Shown in pieces: positions 46,975-59,260 of a stretch of DNA of 64,000 nucleotides (position 1 is the first letter of the stretch; each line of letters begins with the position of its first letter). The stretch spans positions 1,715,416 through 1,779,415 of the forward strand of contig CM060064.1 in NCBI GenBank assembly GCA_030533445.1, read 5' to 3'. Source of the stretch: Cyprinodon diabolis (lineage: Eukaryota; Chordata; Actinopteri; Cyprinodontiformes; Cyprinodontidae). The position numbers were made by a program, and so were the translations under genes. The notes under the pieces are model-generated. The model saw nothing but the letters and a program-made list of their open reading frames with translations. It made no database searches and was not told where the DNA came from.

Positions 46975-47955
46975 GTCCTCATTGAACCAGATCTGGCAGT
47001 GATCCAGATCAAGTCAGTGAACAGAATCATTCAGTGATCCGGGTCATTCAGTGAACTGTGTCAGTAAGTAAACCTTTGTTAAAGATAGGCTCTGTGCACC
47101 TTGAAGCTCTATCTCTCCGGTTCTCTCCAGATCATTTGGTGATGCGGATCATTCATTGAACCGGATCATTCAGTTAACTAGGTCCGTCAGTGATGCGGAT
47201 CAAGTCAGTGAGCCGGATCATTCAGTAAAAACTATAATTAAAAAAAACCAGATCGGTCAGTGAACCAATCAGTCAGTGATCCGGAACAAGTCAGTGAACC
47301 CATATCCCTCAGTGAACCTGATCAGTCAGTGAACCGGATCAGTCAGTGAACCGCATCAGTCAGTGAAGTGAATCAGTCAGTGAAGCTGATCCTTCAGTGA
47401 AGTGAATCAGTAAGTGATCCTGATCAGTCAGTGAACCGGATCAGTCGGTGAACAGGATCATTCGCTGAACCGGATCAGTTGTGAACCGGATGAGTCACTG
47501 AACCTGATCAGTCAGTGAACCGGATCAGTCAGTGAACCGCATCAGTCAGTGAAGTGAATCAGTCAGTGAAGCTGATCATTCAGTGAAGTGAATCAGTCAG
47601 TGATCCTGATCAGTCAGTGAACCGGATCAGTCGGTGAACAGGATCATTCGATGAACCGGATCATTTGCTGAACTGGATCATTCGCTGAACCGGATCAGTT
47701 GTGAACCGGATGAGTCGCTGAACCGGATCAGTCAGTGAACCGGATTAGTCAGTGAACCTGATCATTCGCTGAACCGGATTAGTCAGTGAACCTGATCCGT
47801 CGGTGAACAGGATCATTCAATGAACCGGATCATTCGCTGAACCGGATTAGTCAGTGAACCTGATCCGTCGGTGAACAGGATCATTCAATGAACTGGATCA
47901 TTCGCTGAACCGGATCAGTTGTGAACCGGATGAGTCGCTTAACCCGGATGAGTCA
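46975..47955. repeat. 17-bp minisatellite
   Basis: The unit is GGATCAGTCAGTGAACC, with variants GCATCAGTCAGTGAAGT and GGATCATTCGCTGAACC. The left third is more degenerate and broken by a non-repeat stretch (about 47060-47130). A segment of about 186 bp (11 units less one base) repeats: landmarks at 47336 and 47522. Confidence 0.95.
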
Positions 47956-49646
47956 GTACAGCTTGTTCGTCTCTTATAACCAGAATGTTTGAGCGTTTTT
48001 TTATGTCCATTTTTTTTGTTTTAGCGTAGCGGCTTGCTACAGATCTAATTGGCCGATTGAAGAGGCCTTTCTCACTGAGGACTGAATGTTCCAACCTGGT
48101 CTTTTGCTTGATCCATTCTTCACCTTATAGGATTGCACTTATTCTATGCATTAAAGTACATTTTGATCATAGCTATAGAGCTGTCCTTCCAGGTGCCTGA
48201 AGAAAACTGGTTTTACTCTCAATGAGATTTTTTTACCTGGCTGGAATAGAGTTATTTTAATTGCTCTGGGTCGGAGTAGGAGCTGTCATCAGCTGCTATG
48301 TTTCCTTCTTCCTTCCATCTTAACGTTCTGCTTTAAGCTTGGACTCTTCATTGCATAAAAGTGAACAGATTTCGATTTTTAAATCCAAGAAATAACTAAA
48401 AATTTGGCAGCAAGAGTTGGTTCAGTAACCATGGTTACCTTTTTAAGCCTGATGTTTATGAAGGAGGAAATCATCATTTAGCCTTATTCTTTGCTATATG
48501 TTTTTTGATTTAGCTTCTGCCTCGAACACAATCAGCACCTCAGCCACATGCTGTATGAAATAATCTAAGCTGATTTAGATCCACGGTACCCTCCTCCCAA
48601 TATATTGGCTTCTGGAAGACAGAATAAGCGCTCCAGGGTCCTGACCTTTCCCTGACCTTTCCCTGTCCCTTTTACACTTCCAACCAAACACTTAGATAAC
48701 TTCATGCTGGACTGTAGCCCTGAGAGAGACTGAGCGAGAACACTGTGTGTGTGTGTGGGGGGGGTGTGATTCACACACATTTCAGTGTGAGTCTATGTGT
48801 AGGTGCACTTGTATCTGTTTGTGTATGTTACAGCGATTTAATTTGACTTTGCAGTCAGATGACAGTGCCACTGTACAATATGACGCTCAAATGTGCCAAG
48901 TGTGGAGTTATCTCTTCGGCTGACGTTTCCACCACAGCTACCAGTAACGCCATGTTAGTCCCGCTAATTATTTTTACTGAACTCTTCTCTCCTTCCTCTG
49001 CTGTACGCTCTCCTTTTTCCTCACTTGACTCGTTTTCTGTCTTTCTCCTGTCATTTTCTTTTTTTTCCACACAATGCCCTTTGCAGTCAGGGTCCTGATA
49101 TGTTCCTCCAAAGAAATCTGTGAACTTTTTAACTCTGTGATGTAAATGCCTATTCCTCTCTGTTAAATGACTGAATGAAAGTGTGTGTGTGTGTGTTTGT
49201 CTCATAAGAGTCACAAAGCTGTCAATAAGGAGGCCATGTTTGCAGAGAGGCCAGCCACACACAGTTATTATTTGTGTGTGTGCGCCTTGCTGTGATCCGT
49301 AAGTGCCTCAATTGATCACCTCTTTGTTTCTAACATCATTTTCCACTTAAACTTCTTTGACATTAAATCCTGTTCTAACTTGATGAGTTAGGTGTATGGT
49401 TTTCCTCATATTTGCAAAGCAAGCAGCTCTAGAGTCCAAATGTTGTCCAGAAATAGCTAATTCATATCTCCAGTGGTGTGCCTGAACAATTTCAACTAAT
49501 CATTTCACCTCATAGTTTGTATGCTGACAACTCATGACCAGCAGGCATGTTTTTTTTGTGGAGTTAATGTGAGTGTGCCAAATATCTGCATCACAAACAA
49601 GCACATAGAGCTAGAACACATAGATAGTCCAGAAAAAGGCTTTTAG
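47956..49646. other. Intron with short GT microsatellites
   Basis: (GT)n runs at 48745-48758, followed by a G run, and at 49182-49195. Nothing else recognised. Confidence 0.5.
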
Positions 49647-49648
49647 TG

Positions 49649-49760
49649 ACAGGTTGACAACAGTCAAAAGTTTGGACACCTTTCCTTTCAAAACTTTTTT
49701 ACTTCCATTTTCATCTGTAGATGAACTGATGGATTCTTCTGACCAAAATCGTAAGACCAG
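49649..49760. mobile_element. Tc1-like terminal fragment
   Basis: CAGTCAAAAGTTTGGACACC (49652-49671) resembles an end sequence common to a fish Tc1/mariner-like element. No matching inverted end was located nearby, so only a solo end or decayed copy is supported. Confidence 0.35.
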
Positions 49761-50035
49761 AAAAAAATTCCCAAGTATTCAAATCTCCTGCTGGATTGCA
49801 ACTGAGCCATAAGATGAGCTTCAAATGCCAAAAGAATCAGAAGAGACAAAACAAACAGACGGGACTAATAATCCGAAAGATCATCAGCTGATCAAATGTT
49901 GAGCATAGAACTGAAAAGAAAAGAAATCAGTAGTCATACATCCATCGTTTTTCTTGACTTTGTTACTTAATAGAACATTGGGTGGCTTCCAGTTCACACA
50001 ACGGTTCTGTCGTTGCCTCTCTTTAGCCTTTGAAG

Positions 50036-50918
50036 GTCCATGTTGTCCAGGGTCCTGCCTTTTTACTGGTTGCCACCATGCGCTGTCCAGGGTTCTGCCT
50101 CCTTGCTGTTTGCCACCAGGCGCTGTCCATGGTGCTGCCTCTATGCTGGTTAGCACCAGGCGCTGTCCAGGGTCCTGCCTCTTTGCCGGTTGCCACCAAG
50201 CAATGTCCAAGGTTCTGCCTCTTTGCTGTTTGCCACCAGGCGCTGTCCATGGTGCTGCCTCTACGCTGGTTAGCACCAGGCGCTGTCCAGGGTCCTGCCT
50301 CTTTGCCGGTTGCCACCAAGCAATGTCCAAGGTTCTGCCTCTTTGCTGTTTGCCACCAGGCGCTGTCCATGGTGCTGCCTCTACGCTGGTTAGCACCAGG
50401 CGCTGTCCAGGGTCCTGCCTCTTTGCCGGTTGCCACCAAGCAATGTCCAAGGTTCTGCCTCTTTGCTGTTTGCCACCAGGCGCTGTCCATGGTGCTGCCT
50501 CTATGCTGGTTAGCACCAGGTGCTGTCCAGGGTCCTGCCTCTTTGCCGGTTGCCACCAAGCAATGTCCAAGGTTCTGCCTCTTTGCTGTTTGCCACCAGG
50601 CGCTGTCCATGGTGCTGCCTCTACGCTGGTTAGCACCAGGCGCTGTCCAGGGTCCTGCCTCTTTGCCGGTTGCCACCAAGCAATTTCCAAGGTTCTGCCT
50701 CTTTGCTGTTTGCCACCAGGCGCTGTCCAGGGTTTTGTATTTTTGTTTTTGCCTCCAGGCACTGTCCAGGGTTCTGCCTCTTTGGTGTTTGCCACCAGGT
50801 GCTATCCATGGTTTTGCCTTATTGCTGAGTGTTACCAGGCGCTGTCCAGAGTTCTTTCTCTTTACTAAATACCAAAAGGCAATGTCCAGGGTCCTGTCTC
50901 CTTGCTGTTTTTCCAGCC
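50036..50918. repeat. 40-bp minisatellite in 120-bp higher-order units
   Basis: About 22 units of 40 bp (GCGCTGTCCAGGGTCCTGCC then TCTTTGCCGGTTGCCACCAG). Three variants in fixed order make a 120-bp unit repeated five times almost without change (50120, 50240, 50360, 50480, 50600); outer units are degenerate. Since 40 is not a multiple of 3, long readings stay open in several frames on both strands (up to about 340 codons). I regard them as artefacts. Confidence 0.97.
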
Positions 50919-51845
50919 GTTTAAATGATGCTGTCAGCGAGTTGGAATATTTTTCTTGTAAAAGCAAATATTTGTGCTTTTTCTGTCTGTGGTTGTCTCC
51001 AGTGACAAGCAGATCATTGTGCTTCTTGAACAGCACCAGCCCTTTCCTGTCCTAGAAAGGAACGGGTGGCCATCGCCATCCTAGGTGGAGCAGTGGTGAT
51101 CCGCCCCCTTCAGAAACCTACTAACATCACCTCCACTTTATCAATGAGCAATCATGTGAGGCAGAGCGCCATAATTTCTACTCAGATATGAGGGAAAGGG
51201 GCACTTTTAGCAGCTAATCTGTTCTGGTCTTCGGCTGTGAGAGTCCTGGATTGTGTTCAGCTTCCAAAAAAAGGAACGTGATCGAGGGCTACATCAATGA
51301 CATGAACCCATGCATCCTGGGTAAGGTGGCTTTTCAGCTGAGGCAAGGGTCTTTCTTTGGTTGGAAGAAATTATCTAATAATTAATTACAAAGGATTCTC
51401 TGTAGTACCAAAGGTGTCATTTCGTTGGATATGATACTATTAGTTAACTTCGGAAAGCTTACAAAAGCAGCTCTTTAAAGTATTGAGAAGGAATGCCATT
51501 AAGGTCACTACCAAGCTGTACTAACCATCAAAACTTCATTGAGAATCCAAGAAATATAGTTTGAGGAGCTTTTGGAATTTTGGAAGTTTTTAGTGAAGTA
51601 CGGTAGTGATCTTTGGTGAAAAGCCTGTGAAATTTCACCTGCTGCTTTAGACAAATGTTGCAAATATACACTACAGAAAACAAGCTCTTTATATCACTAC
51701 ATACTTTGTTCACACATGTTGGATGTGTAAGGGTTTCAGTTGGGAACCTTTGATAGCTGAGGGTAGTTGTTAATACCCAGTCGCCACTGCAGTGCACCAT
51801 CTGTAGAGAGACACCCAAACATCAACAAATACGGCAGGAAGTAGG
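50919..51845. other. Intron, nothing recognised
   Basis: No coding or repeat feature supported. Confidence 0.45.
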
Positions 51846-51990
51846 TTGGAGTGGTGGCCTAGTGGTTAGGGCATTGTGCTTGAGTCCCAGAGGTTCTGAA
51901 TTCAAGCCTCACTTCCATGGACTGCCACTCTGGGTCCCTGAGCAAGACCCTTAACCCCACACCTCTCCCCGCTCGCCACACAATTTAATC
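51846..51990 (+). repeat. tRNA-derived SINE-like head
   Basis: A-box-like TGGCCTAGTGGTTAGGGC (51855-51872) and B-box-like GTTCTGAATTCAAGCC (51893-51908) at tRNA-like spacing, then TGGGTCCCTGAGCAAGACCC and TTAACCCC. This is the pattern of fish tRNA-derived SINEs. The 3' boundary is uncertain. Confidence 0.8.
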
Positions 51991-54900
51991 TAGAAATATG
52001 CACAGGAGGTTGAATGTGGACAGTTCAGATGCTTACCACCCTTCAGAGCCCTTTCAGATGTGGCCTTTGAACGTTCTTCCAGCTATTTAAGCCCTTGTAA
52101 CCCTGACCTGCCTCTGGACAGCATCCAGCCCAAAGTCTTTTAGCTTCGGCTTAGGTAGGTAGATGTACAGGATGCTGAAATAACCTCAAACCAAAATAAG
52201 AAATGCTAGCTTACAGTAGAGAGATCAGCAGGTTGTGGTGTATTAATCCTACTGTGGCACCCCTGAGGGCTTTGAAATGTCTGTGGCTTTTTGGTAATGT
52301 GTGATAACACATAACCAGGAGATAATGATAGGGTTCTAGAATTAGTTCTGTGGGAAAAGCACCTCCAGTGCTACTTCTAGTAAAAATAATTTTAAGCTCA
52401 GAAAAAAATCAGGAAGTATTAACCCATAAGTGTTCTGATCTCTGAACCTCAGACCAAATGATTCATTAGTTATTTTATTTATAGGAATAAGATGCAGTTT
52501 AACAATAACTAAATTACGTCTTTATTTTAAAGCAGTTAAATGTTTTTCAAATAAAATTAGATTTAGATTCTAATCTCCGCAGACAGTCATCTGTAGAGCT
52601 TAAAGTTGGCGTCCCCTCAGGACATCTGAACTAAACCACGCCTCTACTGGTGTCTACATGCTTTATCCCTTTAAAACCAAGTGAATCATATTTGATAACT
52701 GAGTTTTTGTGACTTCTGCATCATCAGTGTAATATTTATATTCTTAAAAACACTGACTTACAAAATCAGACACATTTATGGAACAGAAAACTTATTAAAG
52801 ATTCAACAAAATTCTCTAATGTATTAGACATGTATGTTTTTTATTTCATTTCTCTGAAAGTTCAATGACAACTCTAATTTTGAAAACTATTCTTTTACTT
52901 ATTTAATGGTCTGGGCTTTAAAGGGTGGAGCTGCAGAACATGCAGGTGTTCCTATATTATCTGATTAATTCGCTGCCCTGTTAGCATCATTTTGCTAACC
53001 CTGGTTCTCATAATAGGCCATCCAGATACAGATAATAATCAAGAAGTTTGCTGAACTCTACTTTGTTGAAAAAAAGCAGCTAATGGGTTATTTTCAGACA
53101 CATGACCGACCTAAAAGCTCTCCTCACCGGCCAAGTTTAATGTGTAAAAGTCGCGTTCTAAGACCTCTAACGTGCTGCTCCCACACCAGCCATCAATGCT
53201 GGAGCTGAGAGTGCATTAGGTGCTTAATTTGATATATTACCTTATTAATTTACATCATTAACACTTTTTTCTGGAATTCATTTTGTACCTCATTTGCATA
53301 AGTGTTGCTTTTTGCATTATTACTCTTCTCTGTTTGATGTTTTTTTTAAGCTTCTCTCCATTGAATTCGGGTTCTGGTGCTTTTGTGCACATACAGAAAA
53401 ACTCTATGGATGCATAGAGCACAGCAAATGGGGCAAAACTTGACATTGATAAATGAAAATGAAACTGGTGGAATCCGTGACACGACATGACCAGCAAACC
53501 TTTTCCCCTTCTGGTGGATCTCACTGATAGTGAGATCACATAACAGCGAAGCCATAATATCTATAAGTTAGTAATCTATAAGGATTAGACCACTAATTCA
53601 GGATCTCCCGAATCCATTTCCTGAAGGACTTCTTTTTCCAAGGATCACATTTTAAAATAATATCACTAATCAACATTTTTTAAGAAATGCATATTGATGT
53701 AAACAGCGCAGGGAGAAGGACGTCATGGTTAGGAGGTAAATATTGCTCCACATCCACAAAAAGTCGACAAAGCAGCTTGATTTGGGCTGGTTTGGTCCAT
53801 AGTCAGTCCTACTTGAAGACATTTCAGCTGCTGCAGTTTGAATCCATGGAGCTTCCATCTCTATTGGATCCAGCTCATTTTCCTCCTGTACTGAGGAAAT
53901 GATCCATTAGATGATTCGATTCTGCCGTCCTGATCTACAATCTCAGTAAAGAGGAAAGTGTTTGACTTTAAATAAAGTAAAAATAAACTGCAGCTGGAAA
54001 ACAGGTGGAATGGACCAGGATGTGTAGATGCTGGTCCCTCCATCAGTCCATGTTTCCGTGCTGCAAACATGGATGGATGCATGAAAGATGGAAGGATGGA
54101 TGGTTTTCTAAATGTTTTAACCCAAAGAGAAATCAGCTGGGAAGGGAAGGACTGTCCAGACTTTTACCGACTGTTTGTCGGTAGATTCCCCTTTTTGGGT
54201 TTGGTTAGAAGAATCTCATCAAATTTAGAGAACCTGTCCAGTAACATTTTCATACTGCGACTACAACTGTAACACAAAGTTAATCAGCTCCAATTAATCT
54301 TTTTTTTCTCCCTATAGTTAAGATTTATTACATCACAGAAATGAGAGTGCAGTTAGTTCTGATTCCCATCATGTTTGAAGCTGTTATTGTGTTTTTGTTG
54401 GTGGTTAGGGGATCCTTCCCGTTGGTAACTCTGCTGCTACAGCAGGTAGGATGATAAAAGCGCTGCACAGTCAACATGTGCCTGTTGTGTTTATATCTGT
54501 ATACATACTAATAAAGATGATGATCATTCTGAAGCGAGGACTGGTTAGAAGGATGCGGCCGGTTATTCAGAGGGATGCGATAGAAAAGTGTCAGCTCAGA
54601 GCTTTTCTCTCTCTAGTTTTACAGCAGATTAATTAGAAAAATTCTGCTGTCACTGCATGCACTGCACTATGTTAGCTGAGTACTTTCTCCACCTCTGGAT
54701 ATTCTGTAATTAAAAGCGAAAGTGCTGATTACGCTCAGTTAATTTCAGAACACTTGCACTGAGGACAGTAATTGTCCTTGTTTATCTCTAATACTCTCAT
54801 TAGAACAAATGGGATCAGTCAGAAAAAAAACAAACAAGCAGAGAAAGGGAGGAACAAGACGTCTGCTTCAGCTCAGACTCTTTCTATCTGTCTCTGCATT

Positions 54901-55079
54901 CTGTTTCAGCTCCATTCCACGTCTTTTTTTTATCTCCACCCTCACCTTTGCTCCTTCCCTCTCTTTTTCTGTGGCACTAGATCCTAAATGGTTTAACTAA
55001 ACCATCTTAAACACACTTGCATGTAATAAATGTGACTTAGAAATCTTTGTTTACTTAAAGAGTAAATAGACAATGTTGT
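51991..55079. other. Intron, nothing recognised
   Basis: No coding exon, tandem array or bounded transposon found. The short readings here lack recognisable domains. Confidence 0.45.
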
Positions 55080-55087
55080 TTGTATGA

Positions 55088-55768
55088 CGGAGCATTAGTA
55101 CCAGGCAAGAGATTTTTTATTATTTTTAACTGCAAGAATAAAGTTATTAGAATTATGAGAATAACGTAACATTAGAAAGTCATAATATTATCAGAATTAA
55201 GTCATAATGTTATTAGAATTAAGTCATAATATTACGAGAATAAAGACTTTTATTAGAAATTTTATTAAGAACAGCTCTCTAGACTAAACTTGATAAGTTA
55301 AGCAGCAGTGATAAAAACACTGTGATAAAAAAAAGTAATGTAAACAAATGACTGTATAGTTACGGTTCTAACATTCGGTTTTGTTTTTTTTATAAAAAAT
55401 ATAAAGTCATAATATTACAAGAATAAAGTCATAATATTATGAGAATAAAGTCGCAACATTATCAGAATAAAGTCGTAATTTTACGATCATATAGTCGCAA
55501 CATTATTAGAATAAAATGTCAATATTAAGAATATAAAGTCAGACTTTTAGCACCAGCATCAAATTATTAGTCCTGCTGGTTGGAGTTTGAGGCTTTCTTT
55601 CTGAAACAGGTTGTGGTTTGATGACTTCAATCTCACAATTTTCAACTTTATTCTCGTAATTTTATGACTTCATTTATGTAATATTATGATGTTATTCTCT
55701 TAAAGTTCTGACTTTATTCTTGTATTTAAAAAAAATAAATAAATCTCTAGCCTGGCCCTAATACTCTG
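55088..55768. mobile_element. hAT-like MITE filled with AATAAAGTCATAAT repeats
   Basis: Left CGGAGCATTAGTACCAGGC and right GCCTGGCCCTAATACTCTG form an imperfect inverted repeat. Next to them are TTGTATGA (55080-55087) and TTGTATGT (55769-55776), an 8-bp target duplication with one difference. The interior holds about 400 bp of an irregular 16-22-bp repeat (AATAAAGTCATAATATTA) and, near the right end, the same repeat inverted (55640-55725: GACTTTATTCTTGTA). The two arms could pair. Confidence 0.75.
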
Positions 55769-56023
55769 TTGTATGTTTATGGTAGTACCAGAAATAAATG
55801 TATTTTTACACATGTAAAAACTGCTAGCAACAGGCTTGATAATCACCAAGAATATTTCTATGCAGTATTATTTCATGTTTTTCTTTTAAGGAGGAAAGTA
55901 ATCTGTATTTTTGACTATCCTTTTTTTATGTAAAAGACTAAAATAGAAATAAGTGAATAGAAAGTTTTCAGCTGTGTTTTACGCTGACCACAGGGTGACT
56001 GTAGTTCTCTTGGTGTCCTGCAG

Positions 56024-56195
56024 GGCGTCACTGTGGAGCTCCTGTGTGGTTTTGCCTCTCTTGGCCCTCACATGGATGTCTGCTGTCCTGGCCATCACTG
56101 ACCGGCGTTCTGCCCTCTTCCAGATTCTCTTTGCAGTGTTTGATTCACTGGAAGGTTTTGTTATCGTAATGGTTCACTGCATTCTGCGCAGAGAG
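56024..56195 (+). CDS. adgrb1: adgrb1 exon: TM6, third outer loop, TM7
   Basis: Acceptor tcctgcag, donor GAG|gtaccc. The first base completes Gly. Encodes [20 protein letters not shown] (TM6), [13 protein letters not shown] (outer loop) and [20 protein letters not shown] (TM7), then LRRE. The LTWMSAVLA and [10 protein letters not shown] blocks are diagnostic for the BAI family. It ends in phase 0. It lies 14.7 kb after the previous exon. Confidence 0.97.
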
Positions 56196-56379
56196 GTACC
56201 CGACATGACCACCACCGTTTTACTGCCTTTCATTCGCATCCATTTTATTTAATATTAATAAAAGGCAACATTAGTGCATGTGTGTGAGTGGAAAAAATTT
56301 GTTTTTGTTTTTTTTGTTTAATGAAAGGAAAATCCAGAAATAACTTGAATCTGATCAAAAGAAATTAAGACAACGTTCT

Positions 56380-56790
56380 TTTAACATGGGTTCAACTGAA
56401 TGATTAAAGAAGATAAACTCATCAAACAGGCCTGAAATAAAATGATGTTAGTTTAATATTTAGTTCCCTAACCTTTAGAGTCGATCCCTACCATCAATCA
56501 GTCAGACCTCTGCTCCCCTCAGCAGATATTCTTCTCCAGGTGTCTCAGCTTTGAGGCTGCCTTTACCAGACGGCCTGTTCCAGCTCCTTCCAAAGATTCC
56601 CAGTAGGATTGGGGTCAGGGCTCCTAGGGGCCCCTTCAGAACAGTCCAATGTCTTCCTCTCAGTCTGCTGGTGGACTTTTGAATTCAAAAAGCTTCCTGG
56701 ATCAGTCGTTCTTGGCTCTTTCTGTGTTTTGACTCCTGATTCTGTTGAAGAACCATGACCTGCAACTAAGACCAAGCTTTCTGACACTGC
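56380..56790 (-). pseudogene. Tc1-like transposase C-terminal remnant
   Basis: The minus strand reads RSPDPNPTGNLWKELEQAVW at about 56565-56625. That corresponds to the SPDLNPIENLW motif near the end of Tc1 transposases, with changes. The downstream minus-strand reading continues RLVKAASKLRHLEKNIC before stops. No terminal repeats were identified, and the rest of the transposase is missing or unrecognisable. Confidence 0.7.
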
Positions 56791-56811
56791 AGCACATTTC
56801 TCTCTAATTCA

Positions 56812-57590
56812 GGTTAACTCAGTTTATTTCTATAGCTCCAATTCACATCATGTCATCTCAAGGCTCTTTCCAGTTCAGCAGATCATCCAGTCAGATTGAT
56901 TCAAAGTTTTCTATCTAAGGAAAACCAGCTGATTGCATCGACTCATTGACTCTTCAGCAATCCCTCACACTAAGCATGCTTGTAGCGACAGTGGAGAGGA
57001 AAAACTCCCTTTGAACAGGAAGAAACCTCCAGCAGAACCAGGCTCAGTGTGAGCGGCCATCTGCTGAGGCCCACTGGGGTTCAAGGAGACAGAAGCTACA
57101 GTCCCTGATAGTCTGGAGATTTAATAAAAAGCAGAGAGAGCAGAACGTTAGAGATTGAACTAACAGATTCTGCAGAGTGGGAGAATAGAGATAGAATGAA
57201 GCAGAATGATGAAAAAGGGGTCCCTATGTCCTCCAGCAGTCTAAGCCTATAGCAGCATAACTTTAAAGACAGCTCAGGATAACCTGAGCCACTCTAACTA
57301 TAAGCTTTATCAAAAAGGAAAGTTTTAAGCCTAGCCTTAAAAGTAGACAGGGTGTCTGCCTCACGGACTAAAACTGGTAGTTGGTTCCACAGGAGAGGAG
57401 CCTGATAACTAAAAGATCTGCCTCCCATTCTACTTTTAGAAGTTCTAGGAACCACTAGTAAACCTGCAGATTGAGAGCGAAGTGCTCTGTTAGGAACATA
57501 AGGAACAATCAGATCTCTGATATCAGATGGAGCTTGGCCATTTAAGGCTTTATATGTAGATTTAACTGATCTGAAACTTTACATCAGGTC
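56812..57590 (+). repeat. Interspersed repeat R1, longest right side
   Basis: CAGTTTATTTCTATAGCTCC at the left, then all R1 landmarks to GAGACAGAAGC (57095). After an internal deletion it continues from AAAGCAGAGAGAGCAGAACG to about 57590, including GGTTCCACAGGAGAGGAGCC and GATATCAGATGGAGCTTGGC. It shows the element is at least about 1 kb when complete. Confidence 0.85.
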
Positions 57591-58041
57591 AGACCTGCTG
57601 TCCTCAACCTCAGTTATTTATCAAACACTCAGCAAATTTTACATCTGGCTGTTTTATATTGGGGGAACATCGCCAGCAGATATTTACATTCATATATATA
57701 TATATAGTGAAAAAGGGTGATGGGTTGTCACAGGTTTTGTTGAAGTGCTATGCTAGTATTTTCATACTTGCTCTCCTGCTGGGATTTGGCTTTTTGCTAA
57801 TTTGGGTTCGAACATCTTTGAAGCAAATTCTATTGAACTGAAAATTTTCCTTTAGAAACATGAATTTCTGACTTTGGGTCATAGAGTTGAATGCTCCTTT
57901 TAAATCAATCTAACTGGATAGTTTTGGGTATTTGTAATATGCAGACTGAGGGTCTTAGTTTTACTGCTTCTCTGATTTAACCTCCTGCCTTTGCTTTCTG
58001 TATCTTTCTTATATTATCTCTGCTCCCCTGCTTGGCTGCAG
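57591..58041. other. Intron with short AT microsatellite
   Basis: (AT)n at 57692-57705. Otherwise nothing recognised before the acceptor at 58041. Confidence 0.5.
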
Positions 58042-58137
58042 GTTCAGGAAGCTGTGAAGTGCCGTGTGGTGGATCGGCAGGAAGACGCTAACGGAGATTC
58101 AGGAGGATCTTTCCAAAATGGCCACGCTCAGCTCATG
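58042..58137 (+). CDS. adgrb1: adgrb1 exon: start of cytoplasmic tail
   Basis: Acceptor cttggctgcag, donor ATG|gtacgc, 32 whole codons. Encodes [20 protein letters not shown] followed by [12 protein letters not shown]. The CRVVDRQE and [13 protein letters not shown] blocks match human BAI1 as I remember it, where E-G replaces D-A. Phase 0 on both sides. The next intron is only 82 bp. Confidence 0.97.
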
Positions 58138-58219
58138 GTACGCCCAGCCATATCTGCCCTTTGACTGAAGCTGCTGTGATGATCAGAGCTAATGAGTCTG
58201 TGCTGTTTCCTTTCCTTAG

Positions 58220-58259
58220 ACTGACTTTGAAAAAGACGTGGATATGGCCTGCAGATCAG
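58220..58259 (+). CDS. adgrb1: adgrb1 exon: short tail segment
   Basis: Acceptor tttccttag, donor G|gtacgt, 40 bp. Encodes TDFEKDVDMACRS plus one base. Human BAI1 has TDFEKDVDLACRS followed by a segment beginning VLNKDI. Here the next placeable exon joins the phase and continues GTGKRSSL, so the VLNKDI segment is not encoded by either of these exons. Confidence 0.95.
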
Positions 58260-59000
58260 GTACGTTTCATCTTTATTAGTGTTTAAAATCTCATTTTAGG
58301 TACTCCTGTTTAGAAGTCTGTTTCCACTGCTTCAGATTAGTCTGTGTTTTTAGAGTAGAAGTGCAGCAGACTGACTGCCTGCTGCGTGCCACAGTTCCAT
58401 CACCGCCAATGGAAGTAGGAAGGACATGTGCTGAGCAGTTGAATGCAGATAAACATGGCCGCCTGAGTCTCTCCTAATATGCTGCTGTAGATCAGATACA
58501 GGCTCTGCTTAGTCTCATTTCAATGGATAGACAGGATATTAAGATCAGCGTCTGTTTCAGAAAAGCTGCTGAGAAAACCTCATGGAAAAGTGACAAGAAA
58601 CAAGATGGCTGGTTTTATTTTTCTTTGGAGATGTCACAGAAGGAGGGACCAGGAAGACTGATCTTTGGGAAATTAGTTAGAATTATTTTAGCAGCCTCCA
58701 CTTCCTGTTTTGTTCTGCTGTTTATTTAAAACTATATTATACTTTCAAACCATAAGCACTGCATAGTTTGGAGGAGGAAACATTAAACTTAATGTTTGTG
58801 GAAGAGCCTCATTGCATAAAGTGTAGGGTGTTCCACCCCCCCTCCTCTGGTGTTCAGTCTACAGACAGATATCTCAGTTAAGGTCTGATTAGCCTTTAAG
58901 CTAGCATCAAACTGGTCTTTTATAAAAGCGACATCTTCCAGTTATCTGCAGTTATTTTTTCCCATCACTCCAAAGACTAAGATGCCCGATGCTCTGCAGC
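58260..59000. other. Intron, nothing recognised
   Basis: I looked here for an extra exon encoding the VLNKDIAAC-like segment of BAI1 and did not find one. No repeat recognised. Confidence 0.45.
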
Positions 59001-59019
59001 ACAGCCCAGTTCAGCACCA

Positions 59020-59260
59020 CTGGTCCGTCTGCCGAGCACCTGCTTCCTTCTCCCCTCTTTCGTGAATCAGATCCTGAAACACTGGATCTTCTCCACTTGA
59101 GACGAAACTCTCAACCTAGAGAAAACAAGCCCCCCCTTCCTGGACTTGGAGGAGCTGATTCTCAGCCTGGCTGTAGCTCATTCCAGATCATGCTGTAGGT
59201 CTTGGCTGGACGGGGGTTAGCAGAACCACATCATCTGCAAAAATAGATCAACTCTTGTGG
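59020..59260 (-). pseudogene. LINE reverse transcriptase fragment
   Basis: On the minus strand 59241-59221 reads FADDVVL, the catalytic box of LINE reverse transcriptases, followed by L-T-P. Downstream minus-strand sequence is out of frame and has stops. Only a short decayed piece remains; family not assigned. Confidence 0.6.

Noticed and set aside
48855..49262. 135-codon minus-strand reading
   Set aside because: It is low in complexity (Glu/Lys/Ser, His/Thr/Leu over GT repeats), with no recognisable domain or splice structure.
49884..51055. Four overlapping readings of about 300-340 codons on both strands
   Set aside because: All lie over the 40-bp array, whose period keeps every frame open; the parts outside the array show no domain.
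53258..53555. 93- and 69-codon minus-strand readings
   Set aside because: I see no family features, and overlapping frames are equally open; chance readings are likely.
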